A stretch of DNA of 64,000 nt, from NCBI GenBank assembly GCA_942490535.1, contig CALNXQ010000008.1, positions 248,001-312,000 of the forward strand, in the 5' to 3' direction. The DNA is from JAEINY01 sp942490535. Its GTDB lineage: Bacteria > Bacteroidota > Bacteroidia > Bacteroidales > Marinilabiliaceae. This document shows positions 55,843 through 64,000 of the stretch, one piece after another. The notes below the pieces were generated by a model. It saw only the letters and a list, made by a program, of their open reading frames with translations. It had not been told where the DNA came from and made no database searches. The position numbers and the translations under genes are program-made. Each line of letters starts with the position of its first letter. Position 1 is the stretch's first letter.

Positions 55843-57825
55843 TTATAGAAATTCGTAGCGTACAAAGGCCTCAAAGGCTTCATAACTCGCTAATCCTAAA
55901 TCATTGTAAGTATCCGCCGTTCCCCGGTTACGCGCTTCGGCCCGTTGCCAGAATTCACGATTATCACCCCCCAGGAACATGGCACCATCTTTTTGCGACT
56001 GGTGCTTGAAAATGGCATTTCGCTTGCGCATCAACTCATCCGGACTAATGGGCACCGCCATTTCGATGTTGTGAATTTCCCACTCGTGCCAGGCACCGCG
56101 ATACAACCACACCCAACAATCTTTCATCCAGGCTTCTTTCTTCAGCACATCAATGGACTGGAAAATAGCATCCAAACACACGCGGTGAGTACCATGCGGA
56201 TCAGAAAGGTCACCGGCCGCATAAATCTGATGTGGTTTCACTTCCTTAATCAAATCAGAAACAATTTTCACATCGGCTTTACCCATCGGCAATTTCTCAA
56301 CACTTCCCGACTCATAGAAAGGCAAATTAAGGAAATGTACATGCTCGTCTTTCACATTGGCATATCGACATCCTGCTTTGGCTTCGCCTACACGAATCAA
56401 TCCTTTAATACGACGTATTTCCGGCAAATCGGCCTGATCGGGCTTTTTATTCGCCAGAAACTCACGAATCTTAGCATGCGAATCCAAAAGCTCTTTATTT
56501 TCACCTTTCAGGTCAGTTGTATAATCATCAATGAAATCTATGTAACGCAATACATCATCATCCGAAACCGCAATACTACCTGAGACCTGGTAAGCCACAT
56601 GTACTTCATGTCCCTGATCCACTAAACGTAACATGGTTCCTCCCATGGAAATCACATCATCATCGGGGTGTGGACTAAAGATAATCACACGCTTTTTAGC
56701 CGGATCTTTACGCTCCGGACGGTAGGTATCATCGGCATTGGGTTTACCACCCGGCCATCCGGTAATGGTATGTTGTAATTCATTAAAGATGCGGATATTT
56801 GTTTGATACGCCGATCCTCTTTCTGCCAGAATATCCCCCATACCATTGTCGTTGTAATCACGATCGGTCAACTTCAGGATGGGCTTATTAACTTTTAAGC
56901 ATAACCAAACCACCGCCTTTTTAATCAAGCGATCATCCCACTCCACACTATCAATTAACCAAGGCGTTTTAACCCGTATTAATTCAGCACTGGCCGCTTC
57001 ATCAATAATCACTTTACAATTCTCATGCTTTTGAAGGAAAGACGCAGGAACCTCTTCGCTCACGGCCCCTTCAATGGTTTTCTTCAACACATCTGCTTTC
57101 CCTTCACCCCAGGCTAACAAGCGCACCCGCTTGGCATTTAAGATGGTTTTAATCCCCATGGTGATGGCCTTACGTGGCGAGTTTTCTTTACTAAAGAAAT
57201 CCGACGCAGCCTCTGTTCGGGTAATGTCATCCAGAGACACAATGCGCGTCAATGAATTTACGGATGATCCCGGCTCATTTAAACCAATGTGACCAGTACG
57301 ACCAATACCCAATATTTGCATGTCAATACCACCCAGTTTTTCAATTTTCTCTTCGTAGCTACGACAGAAATCATAAATCTTTTCCTGTGGGATGGTGCTG
57401 TCCAGGTAGTGGATGTTCTCATCTAACAAATCCACATGCTGAAAGAACTTCTCCCGGATGTTGCGATTAAAGCTTTGCAGGGCATTGCTGGAGATGGGAT
57501 AGTATTCCATCACATTGAAAACAATCACATTTTTAAAACTTAGGGCCTCTTTTTTATGCATCCGGATTAACTCCTCGTACACTTCACTTGGGGCTGATCC
57601 AACAGCTAAACCCAACACACACTTCTGCCCCTCTAATTCTTTAATCTTTATAATGGAAGCGATCTCCGATGCCACAGCTTTTGAACCTTCCGTGGAAGAA
57701 CCGTAAATCTTAGTGGAGATTTTTTCGTGTTTCGTAATCAATGCACGTAAATAAGGGTCGTTATGGTATCCCTCATTCTTAAATTTTCCGGTAGGTGAAA
57801 TTTTCTGATTGAATTTCTCTATCAT
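55843..57825 (-). CDS. nagB: NagB-like (glucosamine-6-phosphate deaminase fold) fused to a PIG-L deacetylase domain
   Basis: The 660-residue fusion is a form common in Bacteroidota. The N-terminal half (about 1-300) follows NagB: GLAVGSAPSEVYEELIRMHK near residue 75, VIVFNVMEYYPIS near 101, LGIGRTGHIGLNEPGS near 170. The acid base of E. coli NagB (Asp in NMDEY) is Met here, and the Asp of N-D-G-H-I is Thr; His and Glu of GHI..NEP are kept. The C-terminal half (about 380-640) has IIFSPHPDDDVISMGGTMLR and DPHGTHRVCLDAI, the H-P-D-D and H-x-x-H motifs of PIG-L amidases. It may deacetylate and process amino-sugar phosphates, but the deaminase part is unlikely to be classical. Confidence 0.82.
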   Translation of the reverse strand: MIEKFNQKISPTGKFKNEGYHNDPYLRALITKHEKISTKIYGSSTEGSKAVASEIASIIKIKELEGQKCVLGLAVGSAPSEVYEELIRMHKKEALSFKNVIVFNVMEYYPISSNALQSFNRNIREKFFQHVDLLDENIHYLDSTIPQEKIYDFCRSYEEKIEKLGGIDMQILGIGRTGHIGLNEPGSSVNSLTRIVSLDDITRTEAASDFFSKENSPRKAITMGIKTILNAKRVRLLAWGEGKADVLKKTIEGAVSEEVPASFLQKHENCKVIIDEAASAELIRVKTPWLIDSVEWDDRLIKKAVVWLCLKVNKPILKLTDRDYNDNGMGDILAERGSAYQTNIRIFNELQHTITGWPGGKPNADDTYRPERKDPAKKRVIIFSPHPDDDVISMGGTMLRLVDQGHEVHVAYQVSGSIAVSDDDVLRYIDFIDDYTTDLKGENKELLDSHAKIREFLANKKPDQADLPEIRRIKGLIRVGEAKAGCRYANVKDEHVHFLNLPFYESGSVEKLPMGKADVKIVSDLIKEVKPHQIYAAGDLSDPHGTHRVCLDAIFQSIDVLKKEAWMKDCWVWLYRGAWHEWEIHNIEMAVPISPDELMRKRNAIFKHQSQKDGAMFLGGDNREFWQRAEARNRGTADTYNDLGLASYEAFEAFVRYEFL

Positions 57826-57864
57826 AACTACTTTGTTGAAGAATTTTTGGTTTTAGAACAAGTG

Positions 57865-57872
57865 CAAATTTA
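57865..57872 (-). promoter_or_regulatory. Candidate -7 promoter box (TAAATTTG) of the NagB-PIG-L gene
   Basis: Matches TAnnTTTG on the minus strand, 40 bp upstream of the start. The nearest CAAA that would give a -33 element lies too far off (31-bp spacer). Confidence 0.4.
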
Positions 57873-57957
57873 CAATTTATAATGATTAAAAATAAAAATA
57901 TTCCAAAGTTTTAATAACCATTTTAAGTTAATTTATAAGTTATCGAAACCTTTCGAT

Positions 57958-60609
57958 TTATTTTTTAACACTTATTGACGACTTCGTGATCGAGTTATAG
58001 ATGAGGTCTTGCACCTCGGTTCTGACGTTTAATTCAATTAATTTTTTATTATACGCACGCGGATGCACTCGATTCGATAGAAAAATGTACACCAATTCAT
58101 ATTCAGGGTCAATCCATATCAATGTACCAGTAAAACCTGAATGGCCGTAAGAAGAAGGCGATGCCATTAAAGAAGATGGACTACTCTTTTCAGGATCAAA
58201 CTCCGGCTTATCCACTCCCATGCCCCGACGGTTCCCATTATTGACAGGTGCAGTAAACTGATTGATGGTGCTTGCATTTAAGTAACGGTGTCCCCCATAT
58301 TCTCCGCCATTGAGTAGCATCTGAGCCAATTTAGCCAAATCTTCAGCATTTGAAAACAAACCGGCATGGGCAGCCACACCACCCAACATGGCAGCCGCCT
58401 GATCGTGCACATAGCCCTGTAACAATTCCTTTCGAAACCCCAGATCATCTTCGGTGGGAACAATCAGTTCCCTGGGGTATTTATCCAAGGGGCGGTAGCA
58501 TAACCTGGCACTTCCCAAAGGCTTCGAATAGCTCTCTTCAAAAAGCTGATCAATGGATTTATGGCCGATCCTTTCAATGACTTTTTGCAGCAACAGGTAA
58601 CCCAGATCACTGTAACGATAGTCTTTACACTGATCCAAGTCACTGTTCAGGATCTGTGCATACATGGAATCCACAAAATGCCGATTCATATACATTTTTT
58701 CAGAAACCCGGATGGAGAACAGCGAATCGCCCGTTGATTGAAATACATCCTTTCGAAAGCGGGCATCTCTATTCTGATACAATCGGCGATCTAAACGGAT
58801 GTTATATTGAGATGAATACCGACGGCTATACAAAGCCTGGTCAATGGAATTCGTATCTATTGCGGAATAATGAAAGGCCATGTAACTTCGCAATCCACTT
58901 TGGTGCAACAATATCTCACGAGGCGTAATGTCTCTTTTATCGGTAGTATCGGAATGCAAAATAAATGGCCCAATGGGTTGATCCAAATCCAGCAACCCTT
59001 CTTCATACAGCTTCATAACCAATGGAAAGGTGGCTGCCAGTTTTGTAACGGAGGCCAAATCATACAGATCTCCGGTACCGACATCTTGTTTATCATTGTA
59101 CTTATGATGACCATATACCTGATCAAGGACAATTTCGCCTTTGCGCGCCACCAAAAGCTGAACTCCAGGCATGGCTTCCTCCCCAATGGCTTTTCGTATC
59201 TTAGCATTGATCAACAGCAAGGTATCCTGCGACATCCCCACAAATTCGGGAAAACTAAATCCTAAGCGTGTTTTTTGAGTATGTACAGGATAAAAGCCCA
59301 ATTTCTTCAACGACTCCGAAAGCATGTATTGTCCTTCAATGGGCACCCCCCCAAATAAGGTTTGGGCCAAAAGACACCATTCATACGGACATTTTTCATG
59401 CACAATTACCACGGCATCAAACTGTTTCAGAATACTCTCCTTGCAAGCAAAATGATTGGTTCCAATGGCCAATAGTATTTTCCGGCTCCCCATACCGGTT
59501 GATGAGGCCGGAAGTCCCTTTACTGCCAACTCCAATTGAGTTGGCGAATCACTTAATACAAGCACCAAATCGGTTGGTTTGGCCTGTCGCAAAGAATCGA
59601 TACCGGGATGATAAAACCGGGCTTTCTCCATAAATGTTTGATCGGGTGACATTCGGATATCCCAAACCGAAATGGAAACCGAATCCACCCTGTTTATGGG
59701 CAACAAAGGTGTCCGCTCAAATGCAATGGTAGATTGACGCATCGCAGCCAGCCGCAGCACCATTTGTTCACGCTGGCGTTGCACTAAGGAAACAGAATCA
59801 CTGACCAAATGAACCTTCTCCTTAAGTGCGATTAGCTCATCCATACGTTGATGAATCAAATCCACTTCCATCAATCTGTCCTTAACAATCCGAACCAGTT
59901 TTTGATGATCTGTACTAAATTGACTGGTATAAAAGAGTACTTTGTCATGCAACATTTCTTCGAATGAGACCTCTAATGCGGCCGATCCTGTTAACCAGTT
60001 TTCATCACCGAAGCGAAAACCAATAAAATCGGCCGGATAATGAGGCTTATCCGCATTAATCTGCACCTTTTCCCACTCCCGATAATGAATTTGTTTCAGG
60101 ATGTTTGCCGGAAAAGGAACCACCTGAATTTTTGTGTATACACGGGGCGAATCAACCGAAAAATAGAGTTGTGTTTCTAATTTGGTAGATAAATGCAAAT
60201 TAGGCTGGGTTACGAATATGCCTCCATATCCCAACATCTGACTGTATAATTCAGTATGATGTATCAACGAATCCACCCAAACGGTATCTGTTATGGATTG
60301 CAAGGCTATGGTCTGCGGAAAAGGTAAGCCCAATTGATCCGGTATACCTTGACGCACATCCAAAATTGGAAGAGCTGCACGCCCCCCTCTACTCTCATTT
60401 GCATTTGCCTCATCCTTGCTTCTGCCTTCGATAATAAAACCAGGTTGATAAGGATATGAATCATCATAAAGTGAATCCACTGTAATAAATAGCTGAGCTA
60501 ATTTTTGCTCAATGGTCCACTTACCCTTCAAACGCTTCGCTTCTTCCTGCCCACTGGCAATTGAAGACAAAGCTGCCAAAAGCCATACTAATCCAATTTG
60601 ATACTGCAT
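57958..60609 (-). CDS. Degenerate GH3-like domain fused to a beta-lactamase-fold serine hydrolase
   Basis: I use the ATG at 60609 (a GTG at 60621 is also in frame); it opens a signal peptide (MQYQIGLVWLLAALSSIASG). The 883-residue protein keeps GH3 landmarks, ALPILDVRQGIPDQLGLPFP and LYSQMLGYGGIFVTQPNLHL. But it then turns into a helical stretch, and the KHFPGHG segment is missing, so GH3 activity is unlikely. GH3 C-terminal sequence returns near 330-480 (LVLVLSDSPTQLELAVKGLP, AQTLFGGVPIEGQYMLSESL). From about 490 it is a class C beta-lactamase/serine hydrolase: DLASVTKLAATFPLVMKLYE (S-x-x-K), YRYSDLGYLLLQKVIE (Y-x-D) and YGHSGFTGTLIWIDP (H-x-G). Periplasmic; a cell-wall role is inferred. Confidence 0.82.
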   Translation of the reverse strand: MQYQIGLVWLLAALSSIASGQEEAKRLKGKWTIEQKLAQLFITVDSLYDDSYPYQPGFIIEGRSKDEANANESRGGRAALPILDVRQGIPDQLGLPFPQTIALQSITDTVWVDSLIHHTELYSQMLGYGGIFVTQPNLHLSTKLETQLYFSVDSPRVYTKIQVVPFPANILKQIHYREWEKVQINADKPHYPADFIGFRFGDENWLTGSAALEVSFEEMLHDKVLFYTSQFSTDHQKLVRIVKDRLMEVDLIHQRMDELIALKEKVHLVSDSVSLVQRQREQMVLRLAAMRQSTIAFERTPLLPINRVDSVSISVWDIRMSPDQTFMEKARFYHPGIDSLRQAKPTDLVLVLSDSPTQLELAVKGLPASSTGMGSRKILLAIGTNHFACKESILKQFDAVVIVHEKCPYEWCLLAQTLFGGVPIEGQYMLSESLKKLGFYPVHTQKTRLGFSFPEFVGMSQDTLLLINAKIRKAIGEEAMPGVQLLVARKGEIVLDQVYGHHKYNDKQDVGTGDLYDLASVTKLAATFPLVMKLYEEGLLDLDQPIGPFILHSDTTDKRDITPREILLHQSGLRSYMAFHYSAIDTNSIDQALYSRRYSSQYNIRLDRRLYQNRDARFRKDVFQSTGDSLFSIRVSEKMYMNRHFVDSMYAQILNSDLDQCKDYRYSDLGYLLLQKVIERIGHKSIDQLFEESYSKPLGSARLCYRPLDKYPRELIVPTEDDLGFRKELLQGYVHDQAAAMLGGVAAHAGLFSNAEDLAKLAQMLLNGGEYGGHRYLNASTINQFTAPVNNGNRRGMGVDKPEFDPEKSSPSSLMASPSSYGHSGFTGTLIWIDPEYELVYIFLSNRVHPRAYNKKLIELNVRTEVQDLIYNSITKSSISVKK

Positions 60610-60664
60610 AAACCTATCCACTTCTAATATCGCGAATGTAATTAAACGGCTATTAGGTTCAAAG

Positions 60665-60698
60665 CAAAATTACGATCAATAAGGGGGCTTTGAACAAA
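60665..60698 (-). promoter_or_regulatory. Promoter of the GH3/serine hydrolase gene
   Basis: Minus-strand TAATTTTG (60665-60672) and TTTG (60695-60698), 22 bp apart, match the Bacteroidota -7/-33 pattern. Transcription would start near 60658, about 50 bp before the ATG. Confidence 0.5.
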
Positions 60699-60848
60699 AA
60701 CACACCTGCCTGAACAATTTGATTAAAACAGCAACTTATGCTGCTATTCAAAGAAAATAGCGTATCTTTTGTGTACATTTTTGGAAAATATGAAAACAAG
60801 CTCTATTTTAGAATGCTGAAATAGGTCGATAATCCTAAGCTTTGAATA

Positions 60849-61256
60849 ATGAGTGTAAGTGATTCAATTAATAGCTCGCTGGTACAGAATTGGGCAGATA
60901 AGGTAATCCTTGTTGTAGAAGACGTTGACACCAATAAAATCTTCTTTGATGCTGCCTTGCGGAAAACCAAAGCCACCATACTATGGGCGAAAGACGGAAA
61001 AGAAGCCATTGATTTATTCCGCGATAACGTTGTGGACTTAGTGTTAATGGATTTACAGCTTCCGATTATGGATGGCTATACGGCCACTCGCGAGATAAAA
61101 GCAATTAATCCGGATATTCCGGTCATTGCACAAACAGCGCACGTGATGTCGGGTGAGCGCGAGAAATGTATGGAGGCCGGTTGCGATGATTACCTGGCCA
61201 AACCCATTCGATTACAGATATTGATGGATACATTATCAAAATATCTTAATAAATAA
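60849..61256 (+). CDS. Single-domain response regulator (CheY-like receiver)
   Basis: The 135-residue protein is a lone receiver domain. VILVVEDVDTNKIFFDAALR has the acidic pair at strand 1, VVDLVLMDLQLPIMDGYTAT the phosphoacceptor Asp near residue 75, IPVIAQTAHVMSGEREKCME the switch Thr, and DDYLAKPIRLQILMDTLSK the Lys. The sequence is of the sort found at the C-terminus of hybrid sensor kinases (EDVDTNKI, AQTAHVM). No output domain or histidine kinase is adjacent, so its partner must be elsewhere. It is divergent from the serine hydrolase gene and shares the terminator at 61255-61284 with the convergent OmpA gene. Confidence 0.9.
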   Translation: MSVSDSINSSLVQNWADKVILVVEDVDTNKIFFDAALRKTKATILWAKDGKEAIDLFRDNVVDLVLMDLQLPIMDGYTATREIKAINPDIPVIAQTAHVMSGEREKCMEAGCDDYLAKPIRLQILMDTLSKYLNK

Positions 61257-61284
61257 AAAAAACTGCCGAAAGGCAGTTTTTTTT
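61255..61284. terminator. Bidirectional terminator between convergent genes
   Basis: AACTGCC / GGCAGTT (61261-61267 with 61272-61278), GAAA loop, flanked by A and T runs on both sides. It overlaps the ends of both genes, which is tight. Confidence 0.9.
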
Positions 61285-63250
61285 ATTCAATCACTTTAAT
61301 CTCCGTTCGTCGGTTGCGAGCTCTTCCGCTTTCCGCATCATTACTATCGATGGGTTGCGAAAATCCATAGCCTTTAAATCTCAAACGATCTCCGCTAATC
61401 CCTTTGGAGAGTAAGAAATCCAAAACAGCTTTCGCGCGCTTCTGCGACAACTGCTGATTGTAGCTCACCGATCCAACATTATCCGTATGCCCGCCAATCT
61501 CCACTTTCATGTCGCTGTTTTGAGCCAACAGATCGATGACTTCCTGCAGTTCGCCCGATGATTCAGGTTTCAGTACATAGGAATCTGTTTCGAAAAAGAC
61601 ATTGCGCAAAATAATGCGCTCCCCTGGTTTTATCTGACTTAAATAGATATCTATCACCTGTGGATTATCTACACTATTTTGATTTTCCACATCAAAATAT
61701 CCGGAATAGAACAAGTAACCCGGTTTTCGCACTGTAAGCCCGTAGTCTTTTCCGACCGGCAAACAAAATAAATATTCCCCGGAATACTCCGTGGAGTATA
61801 CGGCTGCAATCATGTTACCGGAATCAATCTCTTTTACCTTTAAGCGGGCTTTCAACTGTTGCTTCGTATCCTTATCAAATATTCGCCCTTTCACATAAGC
61901 TGCCGGTACAGGTCTGACTTCCTGAGGCAAATCAAACATGTAAAGGTCTTTCCCATTGTTCTTATCTCCTAGGCCATCTGACGAAAAATAGGCCTTATCC
62001 CCTTTGGCATTAATCACCAGGCCTATTTCATCACTCCCTGAATTAATGGGATAGCCTAAATTTTGAGGCGTCTGCCACTGACCGGCCGAATCCTTGCGCG
62101 ACAGAAACAAATCCATGGCGCCCATTCCCATCCATCCGTTGGATGAAAAGTAAAGGGTTTGTCCATCCTGGTGAATAAAAGGTGAACTTTCATCAGCAGT
62201 AGTATTTACGGTTTTGCCCAGGTTCTTCAAATCTCCAAAGTAAGGTGTTCCATCCCGAAGGAAACCCACAATGGACGCTTGCCAAATATCATTACTTCCC
62301 ACTCCGCCGGGACGACCACTAATAAAGTATAGCGTGGTTCCATCTGCCGAAAAGGTAGGTTGCGACTCCCAGAAAGGGGAATTAACCGGTGCTCCCAGGT
62401 TAACAGGCTTAGACCATCCACCCAGGATCTTTTGCGAAAAATAGATGTCGCAACTCCCTTTGGTATCCTCCCGACCACAAGCGGTGAAAAACATCCAGTT
62501 ACCGTCGGCCGACAAAGTCTGAGCCCCTTCATTGCTATCAGTATTAATGGAAGATATGGGTTGCCGAGGCATCCATTGATTCTGTGCAAAAGCCGAACCG
62601 TAAAAATCCTCTCTGAAATTCACCCCATTTTTAGGCAATACCTGTTGTTGAAACCGCAAGGTATCACGGGGCACCAATACGGTAAAAATGATATTTTCAC
62701 CATCTGCCGTAATACTTGGCCAATACTCATCATAAACACTATTGACTTCAGGCCCTAAATTAATTGGATCGATGGGGAGCGGATGACTCACGGCTTCTTT
62801 GGCAAACACGGCCCGGTCGACCCATTCCTGCGGACGTAGGCGCGTACGCCGGCCTTTATTCTTCGTTTCAAACAGTCCCATCCAATATTCCACCTCATCA
62901 TAGGCACCAACATGATACTTGGCCACTCCCATATTATAATAAGTCGGAATAAAAAACGAACTATCAATGGCCAGTACCTGCTCCAGCTCCTTCACTTCAG
63001 CCTCATAGTGTTTCATCTTAAAATAGATATCCGCTTTCAACAGGTAGGCTTCCAAAAACCGCTTATCCTTTTCCAAGGCCTGATCCAGATACAATATTGC
63101 CTCATCGGGTTGACCTTTTCGATAGGCCTCCTCCGCCGACACAAACAGCGCCTGTGCTTTTTTCGATTTGGTAGACAAACCGGATTGAGCAGCCACCCCA
63201 AATGGTAGACACAGTACTAAAATCAAACAAAATTGCTTCCACATTCTCAT
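61283..63250 (-). CDS. OmpA-family outer-membrane protein with TPR and PD40 repeats
   Basis: The 655-residue protein has a signal peptide (FCLILVLCLPFGVAAQ). Two TPR-like units follow (QALFVSAEEAYRKGQPDEAI, LDQALEKDKRFLEAYLLKAD), then PD40/TolB-like strands (ITADGENIIFTVLVPRDT, SADGNWMFFTACGREDTKGS, GDKAYFSSDGLGDKNNGKDL). Near residues 445-520 is a carboxypeptidase-regulatory-like Ig domain, and the last 110 residues are OmpA: FFETDSYVLKPESSGELQEV and KVEIGGHTDNVGSVSYNQQL, with NRRTEIKVIE at the end. The OmpA part should bind peptidoglycan. This is the common Bacteroidota 'PD40-OmpA' architecture, linked in some members to gliding or type IX secretion; not shown here. Confidence 0.88.
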   Translation of the reverse strand: MRMWKQFCLILVLCLPFGVAAQSGLSTKSKKAQALFVSAEEAYRKGQPDEAILYLDQALEKDKRFLEAYLLKADIYFKMKHYEAEVKELEQVLAIDSSFFIPTYYNMGVAKYHVGAYDEVEYWMGLFETKNKGRRTRLRPQEWVDRAVFAKEAVSHPLPIDPINLGPEVNSVYDEYWPSITADGENIIFTVLVPRDTLRFQQQVLPKNGVNFREDFYGSAFAQNQWMPRQPISSINTDSNEGAQTLSADGNWMFFTACGREDTKGSCDIYFSQKILGGWSKPVNLGAPVNSPFWESQPTFSADGTTLYFISGRPGGVGSNDIWQASIVGFLRDGTPYFGDLKNLGKTVNTTADESSPFIHQDGQTLYFSSNGWMGMGAMDLFLSRKDSAGQWQTPQNLGYPINSGSDEIGLVINAKGDKAYFSSDGLGDKNNGKDLYMFDLPQEVRPVPAAYVKGRIFDKDTKQQLKARLKVKEIDSGNMIAAVYSTEYSGEYLFCLPVGKDYGLTVRKPGYLFYSGYFDVENQNSVDNPQVIDIYLSQIKPGERIILRNVFFETDSYVLKPESSGELQEVIDLLAQNSDMKVEIGGHTDNVGSVSYNQQLSQKRAKAVLDFLLSKGISGDRLRFKGYGFSQPIDSNDAESGRARNRRTEIKVIE

Positions 63251-63294
63251 CTCTTTGTTTTAAAAGTATAAGCTAGGGATAAACCCTAACATTT

Positions 63295-64000
63295 TCAAGC
63301 TTCACCAGGCAAACCTGAACGTATGATATTCCTGGTTTTTTCCATCAGCTCGTCCTGCCGATCCATGTAATCCAATGTATTGATGGGTGGATGAAGAATC
63401 ATTTGGGTGCGGCCGGGCAACAAATCAAAGGGCCCCTTCCCCAATACTTTATAGGTATCCACGATGGTCACCGGCAAAACAGGCAATCCTAATTCAAAGG
63501 CAATTTTAAACGCACCTTTTTTAAATCGTCGCATCTCATTGGTGCCACTTCGAGTTCCTTCGGGAAAAATGACTACCGAAGTCCCATTGACCAATTTACG
63601 TTTGGCTTCTTCAATGGACTTTATGGCTGCCCGGGGAGACGAACGATCCAGAAAAATATGACCCACCTTATGACTGGCATAACCAATTCCAGGTGCATGG
63701 CGCAACTCTTTTTTCATAACCCATTTAAAATCGATGCCTAACCAACCATATAACACAAAAATATCATATCCGCTCTGGTGATTGGCCACAATCACATAGG
63801 ATTGCTTTTTATCCACATTCTCCCGTCCTTTAACCGTTACCACCATGGGCGTTAACAAGGCTGAAATACGCGCCCAGAGGGCACCAAAAAAACTACCCGT
63901 TTTAGGATTGATAACAATGGAGAACAACGCCGCTAAAAACGAAAACAGCAGACTGTTCACCACAAAAAGAGGGATAAATATCAACCACTTATAAGGCTGA
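63295..64000 (-). CDS. 1-acyl-sn-glycerol-3-phosphate acyltransferase (PlsC family), 5' end cut by window edge
   Basis: The reading frame runs to the right edge (PYKWLIFIPLFVV precedes the TTG at 63984), so the start lies outside the window. Visible sequence has an N-terminal hydrophobic region, VIVANHQSGYDIFVLYGW (H-x-x-x-x-D, near residue 75), LDRSSPRAAIKSIEEAKRKL, and VVIFPEGTRSGTNEMRRFKK near 140 (the F-P-E-G-T-R motif). This is the PlsC signature: it acylates lysophosphatidic acid to phosphatidic acid at the inner membrane. It is followed 44 bp on by the OmpA/PD40 gene. Confidence 0.88.
   Translation of the reverse strand, partial: QPYKWLIFIPLFVVNSLLFSFLAALFSIVINPKTGSFFGALWARISALLTPMVVTVKGRENVDKKQSYVIVANHQSGYDIFVLYGWLGIDFKWVMKKELRHAPGIGYASHKVGHIFLDRSSPRAAIKSIEEAKRKLVNGTSVVIFPEGTRSGTNEMRRFKKGAFKIAFELGLPVLPVTIVDTYKVLGKGPFDLLPGRTQMILHPPINTLDYMDRQDELMEKTRNIIRSGLPGEA

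Overview
The window looks like a chromosomal segment of a member of the Bacteroidota, most likely a Bacteroidales/Marinilabiliales-type marine or sediment organism. The case rests on the gene families: tandem 'GIGT' tail-fibre-like proteins, DUF2807 and DUF6263 proteins, a PD40/OmpA protein, a LysM receptor protein, a NagB-PIG-L fusion, a GH3-serine hydrolase, Bacteroidota-type topoisomerase III and very short cold-shock proteins. Several upstream regions also carry the Bacteroidota -7 motif TAnnTTTG. The species is not identifiable from the sequence alone.

Layout. (1) 1-8.7 kb: seven tandem minus-strand paralogues (the leftmost cut by the window edge). They share a signal peptide and a nearly identical C-terminal block but have different heads, and their spacers are themselves duplicated. 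(2) 8.7-14.9 kb: an AT-rich, decayed integrative element with a DUF6371 primase-like protein, an iteron-like repeat cluster, a DUF3987 helicase-like protein, an excisionase-like HTH protein, an RteC-like protein, an att-like region and a frameshifted integrase stump. (3) 14.9-17.6 kb: a two-domain lipoprotein, a broken TIR-domain gene and a POT-like MFS transporter. (4) 18.2-26.9 kb: a 21-bp-period repeat array, then a minus-strand periplasmic cluster (amidotransferase-fold/HEAT lipoprotein, beta-propeller, a giant NPCBM-propeller-dihaem-FGE-fold fusion and a dihaem cytochrome-propeller). (5) 27-41 kb: SDR, IclR regulator, quinone-reductase-like protein, SNF2 helicase, DUF2807 protein, HD hydrolase, cold-shock protein, URO-D-like protein, RlmB and an ABC-F ATPase. 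(6) 41-49.4 kb: a second 21-bp array, a LysM/receptor lipid- or wall-associated protein, then two sulfatases flanking a GH29 alpha-L-fucosidase (sulfated-fucan or mucin use). (7) 49.5-64 kb: a third 21-bp array, topoisomerase III, a second cold-shock protein, a three-domain rhodanese, M18 aminopeptidase, NagB-PIG-L fusion, degenerate-GH3/serine hydrolase, a lone receiver, an OmpA/PD40 protein and a PlsC-type acyltransferase cut by the right edge.

The most unusual signals are three intergenic arrays (about 18.17-18.64, 41.2-41.5 and 49.55-49.78 kb) that do not resemble one another in sequence but all keep a strict 21-bp register. Each lies between two minus-strand genes, and each leaves a minus-strand frame open. 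Second are the mosaic GIGT paralogue cluster and the dihaem/propeller/FGE-fold periplasmic cluster, whose function I cannot assign. All domain calls come from reading motifs by eye; none has been checked by database search.
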